Below, piece after piece: positions 1 through 4,488 of a DNA stretch of 13,405 nucleotides (its first letter is position 1; the number at the start of each line of letters is the position of its first letter). The notes under the pieces are model-generated. The model was not told where the DNA came from, searched no databases, and worked only from the letters and a program-made list of their open reading frames with translations. The translations under genes were made by a program, and so were the position numbers. This DNA comes from Negativicutes bacterium (GTDB lineage: Bacteria > Bacillota_C > Negativicutes > Acidaminococcales > Acidaminococcaceae), in the NCBI GenBank assembly GCA_009930275.1, contig RZYP01000048.1:1-13405 (forward strand), written 5' to 3'.

Positions 1-71
1 TCATTCACCTTCTCCTGATTGTATGCCAACGCACCGTACAGGTTGCTTCCGATATTTATTTTTGCAACCAT
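1..71 (-). CDS. mobB: Relaxase MobB, N-terminal fragment (runs off the window start)
   Basis: Only the first 23 codons are inside the window, read leftwards from the ATG at 71-69. The peptide begins MVAKINIGSNLYGALAYNQE. From memory of the family this is the typical start of the Bacteroidetes ICE relaxase/mobilization nuclease, where the region LYGALAYN precedes the catalytic domain. In the family this protein nicks oriT, stays bound to the transferred strand and pilots it to the secretion channel. Its start lies 4 nt after the mobA stop, so the two genes should be co-translated. The catalytic tyrosine and histidine motifs lie outside the window and cannot be checked. Confidence 0.85.
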   Translation of the reverse strand, partial: MVAKINIGSNLYGALAYNQEKVN

Positions 72-75
72 TCTG

Positions 76-516
76 CTACTGTTTTCCTAAATAATTAGCC
101 TTAAAATCTTCTGATAACTCCTGAATTTTCTTTCCGATTTCGACCAAATCAACAGTAGCTTTCTCCAATTTATAGAGCAAAGCCAATGCTTTTTTCTCCG
201 AAAAATTGCTGTGCAACTCCTTTACAACTTGGTTGTAATTCACGCCAACGGAGCGGAATTGTGCAAAAAAAGAAGTGAGTTTGGTAACGTATTCCATAGC
301 GGAACGGTCGATTTTTACTACCCGAAACTCATCGCCAAAGACACGGGCAGCGATAAAACGGGCTTTCGATTGCAGTCCCGATTGCTCAAACATCGTGAGA
401 AATCGGGCGTGTTCTACGGCTGTAAAATTTACCGAGTATCGGTAATTAGCCAGATCATTCTTCGGGGTTCGCCCCCCTTTACCCCGTTTCGGGGTGTTAC
501 TTGCATTCTCATTCAT
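76..516 (-). CDS. mobA: MobA, relaxosome accessory protein (MobC-like)
   Basis: This 146-residue protein is predicted to bind oriT DNA and help MobB form the relaxosome in the cytoplasm. It begins with a basic stretch (KRGKGGRTPK, about residues 9-18) suited to DNA contact. It contains the motif GVNYNQVVKEL near the middle, resembling the conserved NxNQ region of MobC-type mobilization proteins, and ends in helical, charged sequence. An in-frame ATG at 573 would add 19 residues. I prefer 516 because CCACTAAAAAAAT lies 7 nt upstream of it, followed by ACGTATG, the same arrangement seen before traC (2444-2465). The mobB start follows after 4 nt. The name follows the Bacteroides ICE convention; the protein is not the large MobA relaxase of RSF1010. 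Confidence 0.9.
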   Translation of the reverse strand: MNENASNTPKRGKGGRTPKNDLANYRYSVNFTAVEHARFLTMFEQSGLQSKARFIAARVFGDEFRVVKIDRSAMEYVTKLTSFFAQFRSVGVNYNQVVKELHSNFSEKKALALLYKLEKATVDLVEIGKKIQELSEDFKANYLGKQ

Positions 517-523
517 ACGTCGG

Positions 524-536
524 ATTTTTTTAGTGG
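524..536 (-). promoter_or_regulatory. CCACTAAAAAAAT leader motif before mobA
   Basis: On the minus strand these 13 bases match the copies before traC, traE and traN exactly. They lie 7 nt upstream of the ATG at 516 and are followed by ACGTATG as at traC. This decides the mobA start in favour of 516 over the upstream ATG at 573. Confidence 0.5.
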
Positions 537-600
537 TACAATCCGTCGTTGCGGTATCCTGCCGCCCATTCAATCATCACTCAAATGATTGCCAAAAGCA

Positions 601-731
601 ACCGACTTCGGAGGGTGCGTCCCCCCTTGTGGGGCAAGCATTTTTTGCAGCAAAACGGTTTCCGTGCAGCAAAAAATACAGCTTGCTATTTGCTTCGTTG
701 CAAATAAAATCTGTCCTGAACAGGGACAGAT
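601..731. other. Candidate origin of transfer (cluster of inverted repeats)
   Basis: The region just upstream of mobA holds four nested or adjacent structures. First, GTGCGTCCCC (615-624) sits in a G-rich/C-rich imperfect palindrome. Second, a long hairpin has arms GCAAGCATTTTTTGC (634-648) and 669-686, the latter carrying a 3-nt bulge (ACA, 678-680), with ACGG/CCGT inside. Third, ATTTGC/GCAAAT (688-693, 700-705) forms a 6-bp hairpin. Fourth, ATCTGTCC/GGACAGAT (709-716, 724-731) forms an 8-bp hairpin. Transfer origins usually lie next to the relaxosome genes and combine inverted repeats with a nick sequence. GTGCGYCC resembles nick regions of MOBP/MOBQ systems. The oriT role and the nick position are inference. 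Confidence 0.55.
709..731 (-). terminator. Hairpin in the mobA leader; possible attenuator
   Basis: Arms ATCTGTCC and GGACAGAT form a perfect 8-bp stem around a 7-nt loop (717-723). Read on the minus strand, in the direction of mobA, the stem is followed by TTTTATTTG, giving the shape of a weak intrinsic terminator. It lies between the putative mobA -7 box (791-798) and the mobA start (516), so it could attenuate mob transcription. It may equally be part of oriT. Confidence 0.35.
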
Positions 732-790
732 ATGAATGCGAGTGAAGCGAGTGAAAAGGGCGGTCGAATACCTCCCGACGTTTCATGCTG

Positions 791-798
791 CAAAGTTA
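791..798 (-). promoter_or_regulatory. Bacteroides-type -7 box (TAACTTTG) facing mobA
   Basis: The minus strand reads TAACTTTG, an exact match to the Bacteroides sigma-ABfr -7 consensus TAnnTTTG. It points at mobA and would give a leader of about 270 nt that includes the oriT-like hairpins. No TTTG is found at the expected -33 spacing, so the promoter would be weak or activator-dependent. The 44-bp repeat at 831-874 begins about 33 bp upstream of the box, a plausible place for a regulator to bind. Confidence 0.4.
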
Positions 799-830
799 CA
801 GGCTAAAGTAACGTGCTGTATTCCAGTAAG

Positions 831-874
831 CGAAGCCACTCACTGCCAAATCGACGCCACTTGCTGCCACCCCG
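831..874. repeat. 44-bp repeat, intergenic copy (partner inside traD)
   Basis: This 44-nt segment matches 3108-3151 in traD at 43 of 44 positions by hand alignment; the only difference is C855 versus A3132. It is itself made of two diverged 21-nt units (831-851 and 852-872). Read in the traD frame it would encode KPLTAKSTPLAATP. A stop (TAA, 827-829) just upstream and TAG (902-904) downstream leave only 24 open codons, so it is not a gene. It may be a traD-derived remnant or a shared binding site. Confidence 0.85.
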
Positions 875-920
875 TCGAAAAGTGATAATTCTGCGGGGAA
901 ATAGGTTTTTATTTGCAGTG

Positions 921-1228
921 AAAATGATTGTATGGACAGACAACCGTACAGTTATACGGATAGCTGAACGGATATAAAAACAGACAATTGGCTATATGGA
1001 TATACAGCCGAATAAACGGACAAACAAACGGCTGATTCAACAGCCGACCGGCTAAACGGCTAAACGTTCCAACGGCTATACAGCTAAACAGACGGACGGA
1101 CAAACAGCCCAACATACGAACAGACAGACGGAGAGATAAGCAGACAGATAAATATATGGCTGAACATACAGACAGTTGTACAGCCGAACGGACAGATAAA
1201 CAATGTGTAACAATTAAAATTTCAGACA
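921..1228 (+). repeat. T-poor degenerate repeat tract, leader of traA
   Basis: About 300 nt upstream of traA consist of diverged short units built from ACAGACA, ACGGAC, CGGCTAAA and CAGCCGAA. Examples are a tandem CGGCTAAA pair near 1050-1065 and the hairpin CGGCTG/CAGCCG (1029-1034 and 1041-1046). T is scarce on the plus strand: I count about 34 of 240 bases in 961-1200. No Bacteroides TAnnTTTG promoter is exact here; TAGGTTTT (902-909) and TTTATTTG (908-915) each match 7 of 8. The tract ends in TCAGACAATGG at the traA start, and the same CAGACAATGG forms the traB start. The likely role is a mostly unstructured 5' leader of the tra mRNA. Confidence 0.6.
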
Positions 1229-1981
1229 ATGGAAAAGAAAACTTTGAACGTGGCTTTCAGCACTCAAAAAGGCGGAGCCGGAAAAACAACCCTGACGGTT
1301 TTGGTAGCAAGCTACCTACACTATGTGAAAGGCTATAATGTAGCCGTGATTGACTGCGACTTTCCGCAACACTCGATTGCGGAAATGCGTGAGCGGGATT
1401 TACAAATGGCTATGGAAGACGACCATTACAAACTCATGGCTTACGAACAGTTTTCCTCTTTAGGTAAAAAGGCGTATGAAGTGATTGAAAGCAGCCCCGA
1501 AAACGCATTGGAAGATGCAAAAGAAGCAATCGAAGAACTGAAACCCGATTTTGTGTTCTTCGACCTGCCGGGAACAATCAATAACCCGGAAGTGGTTCAC
1601 ACCCTCTCGCACATGGATTACATTATTGCGCCGATCAGTGCCGACCGCTTAGTATTGGAAAGTACCCTGCAATATGTGATTACGGTCAATGATGCCCTGA
1701 TTACACCCGGCAAAGCCAAAATTAAAGGGATGTACCTGCTTTGGAATCTTGTTGATGGACGGGAGAAAACCGAACTGTATGAGGTTTACGAAGATGTGAT
1801 CGACAAACTGGGCTTTCCGCTTTTCAAAACATTTATGCCTGACAGCAAGCGATTTCGCCGTGAACAATCGGTCAGCCATAAAGCCCTGTTCCGCTCTACA
1901 CTGTTCCCTGCGGACAAAACACTGGTAAAGGGTAGTAATCTCGATACCCTGATAGAAGAAATGTTGGAAATCTTAAAATAA
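1229..1981 (+). CDS. traA: TraA, ParA/MinD-like ATPase at the head of the tra operon
   Basis: This 250-residue P-loop ATPase of the ParA family has a deviant Walker A motif KGGAGKTT at residues 14-21, VIDCD at 40-44 (Walker A' region) and the Walker B-like stretch FVFFDLPGT in the middle. The length suits a ParA ATPase without an added DNA-binding domain. It opens the tra operon in CTnDOT-type elements. The exact function is unsettled; ParA homologues position DNA or protein complexes, so it may place the transfer machinery or the element inside the cell. The ATG at 1229 lies right after the repeat-rich leader, and traB begins 6 nt after its stop. No ParB-like partner is apparent in the window. 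Confidence 0.93.
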   Translation: MEKKTLNVAFSTQKGGAGKTTLTVLVASYLHYVKGYNVAVIDCDFPQHSIAEMRERDLQMAMEDDHYKLMAYEQFSSLGKKAYEVIESSPENALEDAKEAIEELKPDFVFFDLPGTINNPEVVHTLSHMDYIIAPISADRLVLESTLQYVITVNDALITPGKAKIKGMYLLWNLVDGREKTELYEVYEDVIDKLGFPLFKTFMPDSKRFRREQSVSHKALFRSTLFPADKTLVKGSNLDTLIEEMLEILK

Positions 1982-1987
1982 CAGACA

Positions 1988-2443
1988 ATGGCAAAAAAAG
2001 AAAATGTAAACCTGAATGAGATAGATGCAAACTTTGTCATATCCTCATTCAAGAACAAGGAACGACGGAACAATCCGAGTTCCATACCCAAAGCGTTAGT
2101 TCCTGAACACGAAAAAGAAACACAGGAAGTCCAACCCGAAGAAACTGAAACGCCTGCGGCTGTTCAGGCAGAAGCCCCCCGTGAAGAACCGAAGCGTAAA
2201 CGAAGTAAAGCGCCCGATTACGAAGAACTGTTTATTCAGGAAGCAGGAATTACGGCACGTACCGGAAAATCCGTGTACATACGCAAAGACCACCACGATA
2301 AGATAATGAAAATCGTTCAAGTCATCAGCAAAAATCAGATTTCCCTGTTCAGCTACATTGACAATGTACTGAATCATCATTTTGAAACTTTCCAAGATGA
2401 GATAACGGAACTGTATAACAAGAATAACGAAAGTATTTTCTAA
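1988..2443 (+). CDS. traB: TraB, DUF3408-type conjugation protein (soluble form)
   Basis: This 151-residue protein has no signal peptide or membrane segment. Its middle is low-complexity and rich in Glu, Pro and Lys. The conserved C-terminal part (about residues 90-145) contains SGKSVYIRKDHH, LFSYIDNVLNHHFETFQD and ITELYNKN, the pattern I associate with DUF3408. The same block recurs at the end of the next gene, traC, so the two are paralogues. The fold suggests a small DNA-binding or adaptor domain, but this is inference. It starts 6 nt after traA with the context CAGACAATGG, the same as at the traA start. Confidence 0.85.
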   Translation: MAKKENVNLNEIDANFVISSFKNKERRNNPSSIPKALVPEHEKETQEVQPEETETPAAVQAEAPREEPKRKRSKAPDYEELFIQEAGITARTGKSVYIRKDHHDKIMKIVQVISKNQISLFSYIDNVLNHHFETFQDEITELYNKNNESIF

Positions 2444-2456
2444 CCACTAAAAAAAT
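2444..2456 (+). promoter_or_regulatory. CCACTAAAAAAAT leader motif before traC
   Basis: The motif lies 6 nt upstream of the traC ATG and continues as CAACGTATG. The identical 13 bases occur before mobA (524-536, minus), in the traE leader (3754-3766) and in the traN leader (11236-11248). A-rich leaders near the start replace Shine-Dalgarno pairing in many Bacteroidetes genes, so a translation-enhancing role is plausible. Confidence 0.5.
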
Positions 2457-2462
2457 CAACGT

Positions 2463-2927
2463 ATGATACCCAATCCAATTTTATACAATAACACTACAAT
2501 TATGATAGGTCTTGTGGTATGCTGCCTTATCGTATTGGCAGTAGTTATGATTCCCAAAGCGATACGCCACAGGAAACGAGTAAAACAAAACGAGAGTGAA
2601 AAACCTGCTCCGGACGAAGAACAGGAGTTGGAAATGATAGTTGTTCCAAACGAAAAAACGAAACTTGAACAATCTATGGCGGACTATAAAAAACGATTTC
2701 TTGTAAATGTGAACATACCTACAAGAAGCGGAAAATTAGTCGGCATCCGCAAAAAATACCATAGCCGGATTTCAAAGATAGTGAAGACTATCGGAGATAA
2801 TGAAGTTACCCTATTCAGCTACATAGACAACATACTGAAACACCATTTTGAAACCTTTCAGGATGATATTTCAGAACTGTATAAAAAAAATAGCGATGGT
2901 GACTATTTAACTCCTAAAAAGAAATAA
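2463..2927 (+). CDS. traC: TraC, DUF3408-type protein with an N-terminal membrane anchor
   Basis: This 154-residue protein has a hydrophobic segment at about residues 15-34 (MIGLVVCCLIVLAVVMIP) followed by a basic stretch (RHRKRVK), so it is probably anchored in the inner membrane with the rest in the cytoplasm. The C-terminal half repeats the traB block: SGKLVGIRKKYHSRISKIVK, then LFSYIDNILKHHFETFQDDI. TraB and TraC thus look like soluble and membrane-anchored versions of one domain. Its stop codon overlaps the traD ATG by one base (2927). The precise function is unknown. Confidence 0.85.
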   Translation: MIPNPILYNNTTIMIGLVVCCLIVLAVVMIPKAIRHRKRVKQNESEKPAPDEEQELEMIVVPNEKTKLEQSMADYKKRFLVNVNIPTRSGKLVGIRKKYHSRISKIVKTIGDNEVTLFSYIDNILKHHFETFQDDISELYKKNSDGDYLTPKKK

Positions 2928-3685
2928 TGGAAAAGATATTCATAACCATAGTCGCCCTCTACGCCCTCTTTGTCGGAATATACTTTCTGTATCTAAGGGC
3001 AGGGAAAAGACGGAAAAAGGATATTGTCGGCAAAGGTTCTTCAATCCATGAAACAGGGCAGATTAAGACGGATATAGTCGGAAAAAGCCGATTCGATTTA
3101 AGTGCCTCGAAGCCACTCACTGCCAAATCGAAGCCACTTGCTGCCACCCCGCTAAAATTTGAAAACAGGGAAGAAAAACCTGATACATTTGTTCCGCCTA
3201 ACGAGGTAAAGCCTTCGGCAGAAGTACCGCCGGAAGAACTGGATGAAGCATTTTCCGATACTCCGACTGATGAAAATAACGAGCCGATGGATATAGATTA
3301 TCCGCTCGAATATGAAGCGGAAACAGAGAACGAAGATGAACCTGAAGACGAAGAAGACGAAACGGAAGAAGTGGAAGGAACGGCGCAAGCCGCCCTTGCT
3401 TCGGGAGTTCAATTTGACGATTTAGGAAATGCCGTTCGGACGGTAAACAAAACGGACGAAGCAACACCGGAGCAAAAGCAAAGGGCTGGCGATACCTTAC
3501 TGGAAATACGGAAAACCGATATGTTTGAGAAGGTTGTTTCGGGTAAGCCCGATGCCAAACGGATTGTCAGCGACCTTATGGCTGAAAGCCTTGCCGATTT
3601 CAACAGGCGGAAAGACAAGGAAGCCGGAGCGGACGAAAACGCAAAGAAAGCTCCCGATAATTTTAATATCCGGGATTTCGCATAG
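2927..3685 (+). CDS. traD: TraD, membrane-anchored acidic conjugation protein
   Basis: This 252-residue protein begins with a hydrophobic segment (about residues 4-23) and a basic cluster (KRRKK), indicating inner-membrane anchoring with a cytoplasmic body. The motif DIVGK appears twice (about 32-36 and 49-53). It is followed by a tandem 7-residue repeat, SKPLTAK SKPLAAT (61-74), whose DNA is the 44-bp repeat shared with the traA upstream region. A long Glu/Asp-rich stretch (about 95-155) precedes a more ordered C-terminal part. It is not the VirD4-type coupling ATPase called TraD in the F plasmid: no Walker motif is present. It may belong to DUF4122; the family name is recalled from gene order and is not certain. 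Confidence 0.82.
   Translation: MEKIFITIVALYALFVGIYFLYLRAGKRRKKDIVGKGSSIHETGQIKTDIVGKSRFDLSASKPLTAKSKPLAATPLKFENREEKPDTFVPPNEVKPSAEVPPEELDEAFSDTPTDENNEPMDIDYPLEYEAETENEDEPEDEEDETEEVEGTAQAALASGVQFDDLGNAVRTVNKTDEATPEQKQRAGDTLLEIRKTDMFEKVVSGKPDAKRIVSDLMAESLADFNRRKDKEAGADENAKKAPDNFNIRDFA
3108..3151. repeat. 44-bp repeat, copy inside traD
   Basis: This segment matches 831-874 at 43 of 44 bases. It consists of two 21-nt units that encode the tandem heptapeptide SKPLTAK/SKPLAAT of TraD. The coding copy keeps frame, so it is the more likely source of the intergenic copy. Confidence 0.85.
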
Positions 3686-3753
3686 CGAATAGTATTAATG
3701 ATGTAAAACAATTAAAAGATGAAAGAAAGAGATTACGGCTAACGCAAAAGCCA

Positions 3754-3766
3754 CCACTAAAAAAAT
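3754..3766 (+). promoter_or_regulatory. CCACTAAAAAAAT leader motif in the traD-traE gap
   Basis: This is an exact copy of the 13-nt motif, 73 nt before the traE ATG and upstream of the hairpin at 3792-3820. At this distance it is not adjacent to a start codon, unlike the mobA and traC copies. Confidence 0.45.
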
Positions 3767-3791
3767 TCAAAAGTAACAGATTATTCAACCC

Positions 3792-3820
3792 GGCAGGCGG
3801 GACTATCCACCCCGCTTGCC
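3792..3820 (+). promoter_or_regulatory. Hairpin in the traE leader
   Basis: GGCAGGCGGG (3792-3801) and CCCGCTTGCC (3811-3820) form a 10-bp stem with one G-U pair and a 9-nt loop. It ends 19 nt before the traE ATG, in the longest gap within the tra operon (3686-3839). No T-run follows, so it is not an intrinsic terminator. It may protect the 5' end of a processed traE message or set its expression apart from traA-D. Confidence 0.5.
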
Positions 3821-3839
3821 AACTTAACAATTTATCATT

Positions 3840-4142
3840 ATGACAAAGAAAAAAATTCTTATGTCCGCAGCCTTTGTCTTGGCTGCTGTTTCAAGTGCGT
3901 TCGCACAGGGAAACGGTGTCGGTGGTATTACCGAAGCTACCAACATGGTAACCAGTTACTTCGATCCGGGAACGAAATTAATTTACGCAATCGGAGCCGT
4001 TGTCGGTTTGATTGGGGGCGTAAAGGTGTACGGCAAGTTCAGTTCCGGCGATCCCGACACAAGCAAAACTGCCGCCAGTTGGTTCGGAGCCTGTATCTTC
4101 CTTATCGTTGCCGCTACCATTCTGCGCTCCTTCTTCCTTTAA
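3840..4142 (+). CDS. traE: TraE, VirB2-like pilin subunit candidate (DUF4134)
   Basis: This 100-residue protein has a signal peptide (about 1-22, with cleavage expected after AFA before Q23) and two hydrophobic segments (about 47-64 and 82-99) joined by a short polar loop with SGDPDTSK. Small size, a cleaved leader and two membrane helices match VirB2-type pilins, and the position before the VirB3-like traF supports this. It would be processed, held in the inner membrane and then assembled into a pilus or channel. The hairpin-bearing leader suggests separate control, which would fit a subunit needed in many copies. Confidence 0.9.
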   Translation: MTKKKILMSAAFVLAAVSSAFAQGNGVGGITEATNMVTSYFDPGTKLIYAIGAVVGLIGGVKVYGKFSSGDPDTSKTAASWFGACIFLIVAATILRSFFL

Positions 4143-4155
4143 TCCGCTTCTTACA

Positions 4156-4488
4156 ATGGAGTATAATATAAATAAAGGAATAGGCAAAAGCGTTGAGTTC
4201 AAAGGCTTAAAGGCTCAATACCTTTTCATTTTTGCAGGTGGACTGTTGTCGGTCTTCGTGGTTTTTGTCATCATGTACATGATTGGCATTGACCAGTGGA
4301 TTTGCATCGGCTTCGGTGTAATCGCTGCATCGGTTTTGGTATGGATGACCTTTAACCTGAATCAAAAATATGGGGAACACGGCTTGATGAAACTCATGGC
4401 TGTCCGGCAACATCCCCGCTACCTGATCAACCGGAAAACTCCGCACCGCCTGTTCAAACGGAAAAGAAAGGAGGTAGCCTATGCGTAA
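4156..4488 (+). CDS. traF: TraF, VirB3-like inner-membrane protein (DUF4133)
   Basis: This 110-residue protein has two adjacent membrane helices (about 22-44 and 46-66), then a basic cytoplasmic tail ending HRLFKRKRKEVAYA. The size and two-helix layout match VirB3, which partners with the VirB4 ATPase. The traG start overlaps the traF stop by 8 bases, consistent with coupled synthesis. An in-frame ATG at 4108 would overlap traE by 35 nt and add 16 residues. I chose 4156 because MEYNINKG follows a free intergenic spacer and the upstream residues are just the out-of-frame end of traE. Confidence 0.9.
   Translation: MEYNINKGIGKSVEFKGLKAQYLFIFAGGLLSVFVVFVIMYMIGIDQWICIGFGVIAASVLVWMTFNLNQKYGEHGLMKLMAVRQHPRYLINRKTPHRLFKRKRKEVAYA
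4467..4475 (+). promoter_or_regulatory. Strong Shine-Dalgarno sequence for traG
   Basis: AAAGGAGGT lies 5 nt before the traG ATG and inside the end of traF, where it codes for K-E-V. It is close to a perfect anti-SD match, which is unusual in Bacteroidetes, where most starts lack one. Together with the 8-nt traF/traG overlap it may ensure re-initiation. Confidence 0.6.

Noticed and set aside
517..573. Upstream ATG at 573 as the start of mobA
   Set aside because: The extra 19 residues lie upstream of the CCACTAAAAAAAT leader motif, which is placed relative to the ATG at 516 exactly as at traC.
211..588. Plus-strand open frame opposite mobA
   Set aside because: It is antisense to a well-supported MobA frame; the peptide has no coherent domain.
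739..754. Short direct repeat GCGAGTGA twice, as a CRISPR or iteron array
   Set aside because: Only two 8-bp copies one base apart; no regular spacers and no replication gene nearby.
577..786. Minus-strand 69-codon frame between mobA and the -7 box
   Set aside because: It runs across the inverted repeats of the oriT-like region, and its sequence (for example HSLHSHSYLSLF) looks like translated non-coding DNA.
902..915. Possible tra promoter -7 boxes TAGGTTTT and TTTATTTG
   Set aside because: Each has one mismatch to TAnnTTTG and no TTTG at -33 spacing. Too weak to call, though the tra promoter should lie near here.
909..1229. Open frame on the minus strand with recurrent LSVCS/LSVRL-like residues
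   Set aside because: It is a by-product of the repeat tract: the T-poor composition of the plus strand avoids stops. The peptide is Ser/Val/Leu/Cys-rich without a recognisable domain, and it lies against the traA leader.
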